From contig NZ_JAANCM010000002.1 of assembly GCF_011603255.1 (NCBI RefSeq), positions 248,001-312,000 on the forward strand: a stretch of DNA of 64,000 nucleotides, given 5' to 3'. The translations under genes and the position numbers were made by a program. Every line of letters starts with the position of its first letter. The first letter of the stretch is position 1. The notes below the pieces were generated by a model. The model made no database searches. It was given only the letters and a program-made list of their open reading frames with translations, and was not told the DNA's origin. The DNA comes from Ferranicluibacter rubi (GTDB lineage: Bacteria; Pseudomonadota; Alphaproteobacteria; Rhizobiales; Rhizobiaceae). Positions 21,772 through 29,416 of the stretch are shown piece by piece.

Positions 21772-22215
21772 GCCGTGTTGGTGGGCGTGATGTATTCGGA
21801 ACTGCTGGAAACCGCAAGGCCGCAGGTGCGGTTTTTCGAACTTTTTTGCCGGCTTGGTCACGATGCCTTTATTTTCAGGGATTCTGAGGGTTTTCATCAT
21901 GTTGAAGCGCCGGTTTTCGCGTCTCTCTACCGGTCTTTACGGAGACAGACCCACCTTGTGGAAAAGCCGCATCTTTTTCTAAGACTCGGAAAACGAGAGG
22001 TTTTTCGCCGCCAAGCCCTGATTTGCAGGGGGTTGGGAAGGGGAAGACGAGCGGACACCGGACGGCTGCCGACAATAAATTCAAGTTTGTCATGATTTTG
22101 TATTTGAACGCGCTTGACACTCCCCGAAACCCCCCGTAAACAGCCGCTCATCGAACGGCGCAACGCTGAACGGTCACGGAAGACGGACTGAAAAGAACGG
22201 TTTTCCAAACAATGC
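21772..22215. other. Intergenic region between the two tRNA genes
   Basis: About 440 bases, lower in GC than the surroundings, with no ORF I trust. A TTGACA at 22114-22119 fits a -35 box for the rightward tRNA-Asp. A weak hairpin (CTCG-GAAAA-CGAG, followed by AGGTTTTT, around 21984-22005) may be a terminator remnant. Confidence 0.35.
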
Positions 22216-22292
22216 GCGGGTGTAGCTCAGTTGGTTAGAGTGCCGGCCTGTCACGCCGGAGGTCGCGGGTTCGAGCCCCGTCACTCGCGCCA
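22216..22292 (+). tRNA. tRNA-Asp (anticodon GTC)
   Basis: A 77-nt cloverleaf with encoded CCA. Acceptor GCGGGTG / CACTCGC, D arm AGCTCAGTTGGTTAGAGT, anticodon stem CCGGC / GCCGG with loop CTGTCAC (anticodon GTC), and T arm GCGGGTTCGAGCCCCGT. Confidence 0.97.
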
Positions 22293-22356
22293 TTTTACTT
22301 TCACAGTAAAATGAAAATGTCGATCAGCGGTCCTCGAAAGAGGACCGCGACATTTT
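22291..22356 (+). terminator. Two tandem hairpins at the tRNA-Asp 3' end
   Basis: First hairpin: perfect 9-bp stem CATTTTACT / AGTAAAATG (22291-22313), using the last two bases of the tRNA. Second: AAAATGTCG ... CGACATTTT enclosing GCGGTCCTC-GAAA-GAGGACCGC (22314-22356), with a GNRA-type tetraloop and a TTTT end. The second is a good candidate terminator or processing signal. Confidence 0.7.
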
Positions 22357-22635
22357 GCCCTTCCACCCTTCGAGGGTTCTCCAAGACTGGTAATTTCCGC
22401 TGAAACGGCTATGTACGTTCCAACTTGGTATTGCTTCGGATGTGATCCGTACGGCTGGGTTGGAACCGCAGAATATGCAGACTCTTCATTCGCTTGAACG
22501 AGCGGATGAAAACAAGATGCGAGGCTTGCGCCATGGCGCGGGCTGCGCTAACGACTTTGGCGTTGCAACATTTTTCGGCCTGCAGGCAGACGCCAATCGC
22601 GCCTCACCGGCGCGGCCGCGGGCAGGGACAAAACA
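22357..22635 (+). other. Leader region upstream of nuoA
   Basis: 280 bases before nuoA without a supported gene; the complex I operon promoter must lie here. Short open frames exist but lack ribosome binding sites. A purine-rich GGGACAAAACA precedes the nuoA ATG. Confidence 0.35.
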
Positions 22636-23001
22636 ATGACAGACCTTCTCGGCTCTTATATCCCGATCGCCATCTTCATCGGCATCTCGCTGGTCATTGG
22701 CCTGGCGCTTCTTGCTGCGCCGTTCGCGGTCGCCTTCAAGGCGCCGGACGACGAAAAGCTTTCGGCCTACGAGTGCGGCTTCAATGCGTTCGACGATGCG
22801 CGCATGAAGTTCGACATTCGCTTCTATCTCGTGTCGATCCTGTTCATCATCTTCGACCTGGAAGTCGCCTTCCTGTTCCCCTGGGCCGTCGCGTTCAAGG
22901 GTATGGGCTGGTTCGGTTTCTGGTCCATGATGGCCTTCCTCGGCGTGCTAACCATCGGCTTCATCTATGAATGGAAGAAGGGAGCACTCGAATGGGAGTA
23001 G
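22636..23001 (+). CDS. nuoA: NADH-quinone oxidoreductase subunit A
   Basis: A small membrane subunit of proton-pumping complex I, 121 residues, three membrane spans. The conserved loop [32 protein letters not shown] is present, including the Cys that moves between active and deactive states in related enzymes. It is the first gene of the operon, and its stop overlaps the nuoB start by 10 bases. Confidence 0.97.
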   Translation: MTDLLGSYIPIAIFIGISLVIGLALLAAPFAVAFKAPDDEKLSAYECGFNAFDDARMKFDIRFYLVSILFIIFDLEVAFLFPWAVAFKGMGWFGFWSMMAFLGVLTIGFIYEWKKGALEWE

Positions 23002-23570
23002 CAACCACGAACACCATGGTGGCTGAGGCCCCCAAGGGCATTATCGATCCCTCGACCGGCAAGCCGGTCGGCGCGAACGATCCATTTTTCGGCGAAATCA
23101 ACAATGAGCTCGCCGACAAGGGTTTTCTCGTCACCTCGACCGACGAGTTGATCAACTGGGCCCGTACCGGTTCGCTGATGTGGATGACGTTCGGCCTGGC
23201 CTGTTGCGCCGTCGAAATGATGCAGATGTCGATGCCGCGCTACGACGCCGAGCGCTTCGGCTTTGCGCCGCGCGCCTCGCCGCGCCAGTCCGACGTGATG
23301 ATCGTCGCGGGCACGCTGACCAACAAGATGGCGCCGGCACTTCGCAAGGTCTATGACCAGATGCCGGAGCCGCGTTACGTCATCTCGATGGGCTCCTGCG
23401 CCAATGGCGGCGGCTACTATCATTATTCCTACTCGGTGGTGCGCGGATGCGATCGCGTCGTGCCTGTCGATATCTACGTGCCGGGCTGTCCTCCCACGGC
23501 AGAAGCACTGCTTTACGGCGTGCTCCTGCTGCAGAAGAAGATCCGCCGCACGGGCACGATCGAACGCTAG
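22992..23570 (+). CDS. nuoB: NADH-quinone oxidoreductase subunit B
   Basis: A 192-residue peripheral-arm subunit holding the terminal N2 [4Fe-4S] cluster next to the quinone site. The cluster ligands are visible as the tandem Cys in [11 protein letters not shown], the Cys of GSCANGGG, and the Cys of [11 protein letters not shown]. Start 22992 (MGVATTNTM) overlaps the end of nuoA and gives the usual alphaproteobacterial N-terminus. Confidence 0.97.
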   Translation: MGVATTNTMVAEAPKGIIDPSTGKPVGANDPFFGEINNELADKGFLVTSTDELINWARTGSLMWMTFGLACCAVEMMQMSMPRYDAERFGFAPRASPRQSDVMIVAGTLTNKMAPALRKVYDQMPEPRYVISMGSCANGGGYYHYSYSVVRGCDRVVPVDIYVPGCPPTAEALLYGVLLLQKKIRRTGTIER

Positions 23571-23647
23571 GCCCTCGAGGTCTTCGATCAAAGGGTTCGT
23601 TGCCGCATGCGGCCTGGGCCCGATGGTCATCCGGATAAGGACACGCA

Positions 23648-24247
23648 ATGAGTGAAGCTCTGAACAGCCTCGCGACCTACCTTCGGGAAACCAAGGGCGC
23701 CCTGTTCGCCGAAGCGACGATCGCTTTCGGCGACCTGACGCTGACGACGACCGGCGAGAACATCGTCGAACTCCTGACCTTCCTGCGCGACGATGCCCGT
23801 TGCGGCTTCATCAACATCATCGACGTCTGCGGCGTGGATTACCCCGCGCGCGCGCAGCGTTTCGACGTGGTCTACCACTTCCTGTCGCCGAAGCAGAACC
23901 TGCGCATCCGCGTCAAGGTCGCAACGTCGGAAGAAGAGCCCGTTCCCTCGATCTGCAGCGTCTTCCCCGGCGCCGACTGGTTCGAGCGCGAAGCCTACGA
24001 CATGTACGGCATCCTCTTCACCGGCCACCCGGACCTCCGCCGCATCCTCACCGACTACGGTTTCGAGGGCTATCCGCTGCGCAAGGATTTCCCGCTGACG
24101 GGCTATGTCGAAGTGCGCTACAACGACGAAGCCAAGCGCGTGGTCTACGAGCCGGTCGAACTCAAGCAGGAATTCCGCAATTTCGATTTTCTGTCTCCCT
24201 GGGAGGGGACGGATTATGTGTTGCCGGGGGATGAGAAGGCGAAGTGA
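23648..24247 (+). CDS. nuoC: NADH-quinone oxidoreductase subunit C
   Basis: A 199-residue 30-kDa-type subunit. The family signature ERECYDMYGI-type motif appears as [38 protein letters not shown]. It is separate from NuoD, as in mitochondria and Rhizobiales, and unlike the fused E. coli NuoCD. Its stop is followed within 3 bases by the left repeat of an inserted cassette that separates it from nuoD. Confidence 0.96.
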   Translation: MSEALNSLATYLRETKGALFAEATIAFGDLTLTTTGENIVELLTFLRDDARCGFINIIDVCGVDYPARAQRFDVVYHFLSPKQNLRIRVKVATSEEEPVPSICSVFPGADWFEREAYDMYGILFTGHPDLRRILTDYGFEGYPLRKDFPLTGYVEVRYNDEAKRVVYEPVELKQEFRNFDFLSPWEGTDYVLPGDEKAK

Positions 24248-24250
24248 TCA

Positions 24251-24280
24251 GCGAATAGTGAGTAGCGAATAGCTTTTCGA
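24251..24280 (+). repeat. Left inverted repeat of the cassette
   Basis: Sequence built from GCGAATAG-TGAGTA-GCGAATAG followed by CTTTTCGA. Its reverse complement matches 24690-24718 with a few differences, and similarity extends a little outward (CGAAG on both sides). Confidence 0.75.
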
Positions 24281-24305
24281 ATAACGAGAGACGGGGAGGG
24301 GATCG

Positions 24306-24668
24306 ATAGACTCCTACAAAGACCTGAAAGTCTGGCAGCAGGCGGTCGAGTTGGCCGTAAACTGCTATGAATGCACATCAGGTTTTCCCAAACAGGAGTT
24401 GTTTGGTCTCACGGGTCAGATAAGACGTTCGGCGACATCGATTGCGGCGAACATCGCGGAAGGTCATGGTCGAGAGAGTGCAGGAAGCTTCATTCAGTTC
24501 CTGCGGATTTCCCAAGGCTCTCTGAAGGAACTGGAAACGCATTTGTTGATTGCTCGACGCGTTGGGCTCTTGCCGGTTGGTGAGGCCGAACTTCTGGATG
24601 GACGATGCAATGACATTGGAAAAATGGTACGGGCTCTGATCAGGAGTCTGCAAGGATCCTCACGATGA
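24306..24668 (+). CDS. Four helix bundle protein (23S rRNA intervening-sequence / S23 family), start codon disrupted
   Basis: About 120 residues of the S23/TIGR02436 four-helix-bundle family: DSYKDLKVWQQAVELAV, FGLTGQIRRSATSIAANIAEGHGR and FLRISQGSLKELETHLLIARRVGLL. Relatives begin MIDSYKDLKVW. Here the codons I-D-S-Y are present (ATA at 24306) but the expected ATG just before reads ATCG (24302-24305): a single inserted C splits it. Remaining options are an ATA start, a CTG at 24324, or a TTG at 24351 that would remove helix 1. GGGGAGGGG upstream still looks like a ribosome binding site. Members occur inside 23S rRNA insertions or as stand-alone cassettes; their function is not established. 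Confidence 0.75.
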   Translation: MDSYKDLKVWQQAVELAVNCYECTSGFPKQELFGLTGQIRRSATSIAANIAEGHGRESAGSFIQFLRISQGSLKELETHLLIARRVGLLPVGEAELLDGRCNDIGKMVRALIRSLQGSSR

Positions 24669-24689
24669 AGACGGATAAGCCCGCGCGCC

Positions 24690-24718
24690 TCGAAAACTAT
24701 TCGCTATTCGCTATTCGC
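24690..24718 (-). repeat. Right inverted repeat of the cassette
   Basis: TCGAAAA followed by three CTATTCG(C) units; the reverse complement of the left repeat with small differences. It ends 20 bases before the nuoD start, so it replaces the normal nuoD upstream region and may change its translation. Confidence 0.75.
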
Positions 24719-24738
24719 TTCCGCTTCGGAGCACGCAC

Positions 24739-25929
24739 ATGAACGAACACAACATCCGCAACTTCAACATCAACTTCGGGCCGCAGCACCCGGCGGCGCA
24801 TGGCGTTTTGCGCTTAGTGCTGGAGCTTGACGGGGAAATCGTTGAGCGGGTCGATCCGCATATCGGTCTGCTGCACCGTGGCACCGAGAAGCTGATCGAG
24901 GCGAAGACCTATCTTCAGGCTCTGCCGTATTTCGACCGTCTCGACTACGTTGCTCCGATGAACCAGGAGCACGGGTTCTCGCTCGCCGTGGAGAAGCTGA
25001 CCGGCACAGAGGTGCCAATCCGCGGGCAGCTGATCCGCGTGCTCTATTCGGAAATCGGCCGCATCCTGTCGCATCTCCTCAACGTGACCACGCAGGCCAT
25101 GGACGTCGGCGCGTTGACGCCGCCGCTCTGGGGCTTCGAAGAGCGCGAAAAGCTGATGGTGTTCTACGAGCGCGCCTCCGGCTCGCGCATGCATGCAGCC
25201 TACATCCGTCCGGGCGGCGTGCATCAGGACCTGCCGCACGAGCTGGTCGAGGATATCGGCAAGTGGATCGATCCGTTCCTGAAGACCGTCGACGATATCG
25301 ATGAGCTTCTGACCGGAAACCGCATCTTCAAGCAGCGCAACGTCGATATCGGCGTCGTCAGCCTTGAGGACTGCTGGGCCTGGGGTTTCTCGGGCGTCAT
25401 GGTCCGTGGTTCGGGCGCTGCCTGGGACCTGCGCAAGTCGCAGCCCTACGAGTGCTATGCCGACATGGATTTCGACATTCCGATCGGCAAGAACGGCGAC
25501 TGTTACGATCGCTACCTCATCCGCATGATCGAGATGCGCGAGTCGGCCAAGATCATGCGCCAGTGCGTGGATCGCCTGCTCGGCGACGCGAAGGTCGGCC
25601 CGGTCTCCTCACTCGACGGCAAGGTCGTTCCGCCGAAGCGCGGCGAGATGAAGCGGTCGATGGAAGCGCTGATCCACCACTTCAAGCTCTATACCGAAGG
25701 CTATCACGTGCCGGCCGGCGAAGTTTACGCTTCGGTCGAAGCGCCGAAGGGCGAGTTCGGCGTCTATCTCGTGTCGGACGGCACCAACAAGCCGTATCGC
25801 TGCAAGATCCGGGCTCCCGGTTACGCGCACCTGCAGGCGATGGACTATATCTGTCGTGGCCACCAGCTTGCCGACGTTTCGGCCATTCTCGGCTCGCTGG
25901 ATATCGTGTTCGGGGAGGTCGATCGCTGA
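24739..25929 (+). CDS. nuoD: NADH-quinone oxidoreductase subunit D
   Basis: The 396-residue 49-kDa subunit that lines the quinone-binding cavity. It starts with the hallmark [26 protein letters not shown], including the His pair next to the quinone head group, and continues with [25 protein letters not shown]. Its C-terminus ([11 protein letters not shown]) is intact. The start lies just beyond the inserted cassette; the stop overlaps the next small ORF by one base. Confidence 0.97.
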   Translation: MNEHNIRNFNINFGPQHPAAHGVLRLVLELDGEIVERVDPHIGLLHRGTEKLIEAKTYLQALPYFDRLDYVAPMNQEHGFSLAVEKLTGTEVPIRGQLIRVLYSEIGRILSHLLNVTTQAMDVGALTPPLWGFEEREKLMVFYERASGSRMHAAYIRPGGVHQDLPHELVEDIGKWIDPFLKTVDDIDELLTGNRIFKQRNVDIGVVSLEDCWAWGFSGVMVRGSGAAWDLRKSQPYECYADMDFDIPIGKNGDCYDRYLIRMIEMRESAKIMRQCVDRLLGDAKVGPVSSLDGKVVPPKRGEMKRSMEALIHHFKLYTEGYHVPAGEVYASVEAPKGEFGVYLVSDGTNKPYRCKIRAPGYAHLQAMDYICRGHQLADVSAILGSLDIVFGEVDR

Positions 25930-26099
25930 TGCTGGACCGCTCCGTCGCCGCCCGCCGCTTCGTCATCCAGACGCTCGACCGTCTTCTGGCCCAGTCGGCC
26001 ACGAACGGGCAATCTTCCGCTGCGGCCGATCGCCGCGAACAAAATTCCTCCGGACCCGAGCCGCTGTTCAACAGCATGTTCGCCGGATCGAGAAACTGA
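25929..26099 (+). CDS. Small hypothetical protein overlapping the nuoD stop (56 aa)
   Basis: A 56-codon ORF starting on the last base of the nuoD stop (TGATG), a sign of translational coupling. The first 20 residues form a basic amphipathic helix (VAARRFVIQTLDRLLAQ); the rest is Ser/Asn/Gln-rich and ends LFNSMFAGSRN. Codon use matches the neighbours. It fills most of the gap between nuoD and nuoE. I do not recognise a family; an accessory or assembly role in complex I would be a guess from position. Confidence 0.6.
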   Translation: MLDRSVAARRFVIQTLDRLLAQSATNGQSSAAADRREQNSSGPEPLFNSMFAGSRN

Positions 26100-26116
26100 A
26101 ATAGGGTGCGGTAACA

Positions 26117-27004
26117 ATGTCCGTTCGTCGACTAGCCGATGTAGCCGTCCAGCCGCAGCAGTTCGCATTCAGCGATTCGAATGCTGCGTGGGCGCAGACC
26201 ACCATCCGGAAGTATCCGGAAGGCCGCCAGCAGTCCGCTGTCATCCCGCTTCTGATGCGGGCGCAGGAGCAGGACGGCTGGGTGACCAAGGCCGCAATCG
26301 AGAGCATCGCCGACATGCTCGACATGCCCTACATCCGCGTTCTCGAAGTCGCGACCTTCTACACCCAGTTCCAGCTGAAGCCGATCGGCACCCGGGCGCA
26401 TATCCAGGTGTGCGGCACGACGCCCTGCATGCTGCGCGGCTCGGAAGAGCTGATCGCGCTTTGCAAGCGTAAGATTCATGGCCAGCCGCTGACCCAGAAC
26501 GAGAGCGGCACGCTGTCGTGGGAAGAGGTCGAGTGTCAGGGCGCCTGCGTCAATGCGCCGATGGTGATGATTTTCAAGGACAGCTATGAAGACCTGACGG
26601 TCGAGCGCCTGGAAGAGATCATCGATACTTTCGAGGCCGGACGCGGTGCAGAGATCGTTCCGGGCCCGCAGATCGACCGCATCTTCTCCGCACCGATCGA
26701 CGGCCTGACGACGCTGACCGAAGAGCCGACGCCGCAGCGCAATCAGGTCACGGAGCCCCCGGCACCGGCGGCGCCGCAGGAGGGAGCCTCGGTTCCCCCG
26801 TCGGAAGCCGGCCGCCCGAAGAGCACGGATGCCGAAACAAACCCGACGATGAAGACGCCGGCCACCGCGAAGAGCGAGTCGGCCGCCAATGCCAAGAAGG
26901 AAGGCGGCGAGACCAAGGATGCTGCATCCGTGGACACGCCCGAGGGCGGCGAAAAGACCGACCTCACGGCAGGTGCCGGCAAACCAGCGCCTGAGGCAAA
27001 ATGA
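26117..27004 (+). CDS. nuoE: NADH-quinone oxidoreductase subunit E, C-terminally extended
   Basis: The 24-kDa subunit of the NADH-oxidising module with the N1a [2Fe-2S] cluster: Cys ligands in VCGTTPCMLRG and in ECQGACVNAPMV. The thioredoxin-like core ends near residue 200. A further 95 residues are low-complexity (Pro, Ala, Glu, Lys, Thr), a tail typical of rhizobial NuoE and absent from E. coli. About 200 bases without a supported gene separate it from nuoF. Confidence 0.95.
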   Translation: MSVRRLADVAVQPQQFAFSDSNAAWAQTTIRKYPEGRQQSAVIPLLMRAQEQDGWVTKAAIESIADMLDMPYIRVLEVATFYTQFQLKPIGTRAHIQVCGTTPCMLRGSEELIALCKRKIHGQPLTQNESGTLSWEEVECQGACVNAPMVMIFKDSYEDLTVERLEEIIDTFEAGRGAEIVPGPQIDRIFSAPIDGLTTLTEEPTPQRNQVTEPPAPAAPQEGASVPPSEAGRPKSTDAETNPTMKTPATAKSESAANAKKEGGETKDAASVDTPEGGEKTDLTAGAGKPAPEAK

Positions 27005-27204
27005 TATAACGGCGGGGCACCGTCGCGCCGGGTTCGGCGCACGGTGGCTCTGGCCACGGGCTGCGAAGCCTTGTACACCGGAAGGATCGGCAGCCGCCGA
27101 CGACCGGTGCCAAGAGGCGGACGACGGCAGCCCGACGAATGGACGCAAGGACTGACCCGCTTTGACGGCGGATCCACATTCTCGAAGAATCGGCGGACTG
27201 AGCC

Positions 27205-28509
27205 ATGCTTGACGATAAAGATCGCATCTTCACCAATCTCTACGGCCTTCACGACAAGTCGCTGAAGGGCGCGATGTCGCGCGGCCACTGGGACGGCACC
27301 AAGCAGATCCTGGAAAAAGGTCGCGACTGGATCATCAACGAGATGAAGGCCTCCGGTCTGCGCGGCCGCGGCGGCGCTGGCTTCCCGACAGGCCTCAAAT
27401 GGTCCTTCATGCCGAAGGAAAGCGACGGACGCCCGCACTACCTCGTCGTCAACGCCGACGAATCGGAGCCCGGCACCTGCAAGGACCGTGACATCATGCG
27501 TCACGATCCGCACACGCTGATCGAAGGCTGCGTCATCGCCAGCTTCGCCATGGGCGCGCATGCCGCCTACATCTATGTGCGCGGCGAATATATGCGCGAA
27601 CGCGAAGCGCTGCAGGCCGCGATCGACGAGTGCTACGATGCGGGTCTTCTCGGCGCCAACAACAAGCTCGGCTGGGACATGGAGATCTTCGTCCACCATG
27701 GCGCCGGCGCCTATATCTGCGGCGAGGAAACCGCGTTGCTCGAAAGCCTGGAAGGCAAGAAGGGCCAGCCGCGCCTGAAGCCGCCATTCCCGGCCAACAT
27801 GGGCCTCTACGGTTGCCCCACGACGGTCAACAACGTCGAGTCGATCGCGGTCGCACCGACGATCCTTCGTCGCGGCGCCGGCTGGTTCTCGTCTATTGGC
27901 CGTCCGAACAATGTCGGCACGAAGCTGTTCATGGTCTCCGGCCATGTCAACAAGCCGTGCACCTTCGAAGACGCGATGGGAACGCCGTTCCGCGAGATGA
28001 TCGAGCGCCATTGCGGCGGCGTTCGCGGCGGCTGGGACAATCTTCTGGCGGTTATTCCCGGTGGTTCGTCCTGTCCGGTGGTGAAAGCCGAACATATCAT
28101 CGATGCACCGATGGATTTCGACGGCATGCGTGACGTCAAGTCGTCATTCGGTACCGCGGCCATCATCGTGATGGATCGCTCCACCGACATCATCAAGGCC
28201 ATCTGGCGTCTGGCAGCCTTCTACAAGCATGAAAGCTGCGGCCAGTGCACGCCATGCCGTGAAGGCACGGGCTGGATGATGCGCGTCATGGAGCGCATGG
28301 TTCAGGGCCGCGCGCAGAAGCGCGAGATCGACATGCTGTTCGACGTGACGAAACAGGTCGAAGGTCATACGATCTGCGCGCTCGGCGACGCCGCCGCCTG
28401 GCCGATCCAGGGCCTGATCCGCAACTTCCGTCCCGAGATGGAAGCGCGGATCGATGAATACACCCGCAACGCCTCCTCGCATGGCGCTGTTCTGCAAGCC
28501 GCGGAGTAA
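27205..28509 (+). CDS. nuoF: NADH-quinone oxidoreductase subunit F
   Basis: The 434-residue 51-kDa flavoprotein that oxidises NADH. The glycine-rich NADH/FMN region [20 protein letters not shown] lies near residue 52, the second FMN region [19 protein letters not shown] near 170, and the N3 [4Fe-4S] ligands are [15 protein letters not shown] plus the later Cys in [12 protein letters not shown]. Full length. Confidence 0.97.
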   Translation: MLDDKDRIFTNLYGLHDKSLKGAMSRGHWDGTKQILEKGRDWIINEMKASGLRGRGGAGFPTGLKWSFMPKESDGRPHYLVVNADESEPGTCKDRDIMRHDPHTLIEGCVIASFAMGAHAAYIYVRGEYMREREALQAAIDECYDAGLLGANNKLGWDMEIFVHHGAGAYICGEETALLESLEGKKGQPRLKPPFPANMGLYGCPTTVNNVESIAVAPTILRRGAGWFSSIGRPNNVGTKLFMVSGHVNKPCTFEDAMGTPFREMIERHCGGVRGGWDNLLAVIPGGSSCPVVKAEHIIDAPMDFDGMRDVKSSFGTAAIIVMDRSTDIIKAIWRLAAFYKHESCGQCTPCREGTGWMMRVMERMVQGRAQKREIDMLFDVTKQVEGHTICALGDAAAWPIQGLIRNFRPEMEARIDEYTRNASSHGAVLQAAE

Positions 28510-28513
28510 CAGA

Positions 28514-29245
28514 ATGACAACGTCGCCGTATGACGATGAGCAGGCCGGTCCCGCAGACGCGCAGGGCTCTTCGTCGTCGTCAAAGGGCGATCCCGCGGGT
28601 TTTACCGGCTGGACGAAAGAGGGCGGGCCGCCCTTGCCGCCGCTGATGCAGCATCCCACGGCTTCGGTCGCGGCGGCAGCGGCGATCGGCTTCGGAATGG
28701 CAAGCCACTTCGCCGGTTTCATGCTCGGTGCGATGCAGGGGTTCATGGAGGCGGCACAGAAGGCGGCCGCTACGGCCGAAGCAGAGCGTCAGGCAGGGCA
28801 GGGGGCAGCATCTGCTGCAACCGAGGCGACGGAACCTGCCAGCGCCGATGAAGCGGCCAAGGTCGGTGCGCCGAAGGCGGATGCCGAAGCTGCAGAAAAG
28901 CCGATCGCCGATCTCGTGGCCGTCGCTGCGGAAGCAACGGCTGCCGCGGTCGCACGAGCCTCTGCCGCCGTTGCCAAGACTTCGCCGCGGGCCGCGAAGG
29001 GGGCAAGCCCGGCTGCAAAGCCTGCGCGCGCCCGCCGCGGCAAGGCTGCAGACGACCTGAAGAAGATTTCCGGCATCGGCCCGAAGCTGGAGCAGGTCCT
29101 GAAAAGCCTCGAGGTCACGCAGTTCAGCGAAATTGCGGCTTGGGACGAGAACGATATTGCCCGGTTCGACCGGGAGCTCAGCGCCAGCGGTCGCATCGTG
29201 AAGGATCGCTGGGTCGAACAGGCCAAGGTGCTCGCAAAGAGCTGA
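28514..29245 (+). CDS. Complex I operon accessory protein with helix-hairpin-helix C-terminus
   Basis: A 243-residue protein found at this site in rhizobial nuo operons and usually labelled NADH-ubiquinone dehydrogenase-like. The N-terminus is polar (Ser/Gly/Pro-rich); residues about 50-80 are a hydrophobic Ala/Gly-rich stretch (VAAAAAIGFGMASHFAGFMLG) that could contact membrane; a long Ala/Glu/Lys linker follows; the last 65 residues form a helix-hairpin-helix-like unit (DDLKKISGIGPKLEQVLKSL). Similar C-termini also occur on ribosomal L21-type and other proteins, so it does not prove DNA binding. Start 28514 follows the nuoF stop by 4 bases. Confidence 0.82.
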   Translation: MTTSPYDDEQAGPADAQGSSSSSKGDPAGFTGWTKEGGPPLPPLMQHPTASVAAAAAIGFGMASHFAGFMLGAMQGFMEAAQKAAATAEAERQAGQGAASAATEATEPASADEAAKVGAPKADAEAAEKPIADLVAVAAEATAAAVARASAAVAKTSPRAAKGASPAAKPARARRGKAADDLKKISGIGPKLEQVLKSLEVTQFSEIAAWDENDIARFDRELSASGRIVKDRWVEQAKVLAKS

Positions 29246-29416
29246 GAGCCGACGCCGAACCGATATGCTTCGGCTAAGGCTGCCAAAGCTTACGGGGCCG
29301 TGGCCCGCAGGGATGATCGAGGCCAATGGCCTCGGGACAGATTGGGCCGCTAAGGCCCTTTGACGATCGATCCGTCGCTTGAAGACCGGCGGAAGAGGAC
29401 AGGATTGAGTGCGAAG

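Larger units (their letters stand above)
24251..24718 (+). mobile_element. Inverted-repeat-flanked four-helix-bundle gene cassette inside the nuo operon
   Basis: The 468-base stretch between nuoC and nuoD is bounded by imperfect inverted repeats of about 30 bases (24251-24280 and 24690-24718) made of GCGAATAG units and ending in TTTTCGA / TCGAAAA. It encloses a single S23-type four-helix-bundle gene. Complex I operons normally run nuoC-nuoD with little or no gap, so this reads as an insertion. No transposase is present and no clear target duplication is seen. Confidence 0.65.

Noticed and set aside
21775-22095. 106-codon frame between the two tRNA genes
   Set aside because: Poor codon use, no ribosome binding site, starts a few bases from the tRNA-Val 5' end.
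24251-24718. Short GCGAATAG repeats considered as a CRISPR
   Set aside because: Only a few 8-base units in inverted arms, with no regular spacers and no cas genes.
27044-27265. 73-codon frame between nuoE and nuoF
   Set aside because: Runs 61 bases into nuoF out of frame, with rare Arg codons and no ribosome binding site.
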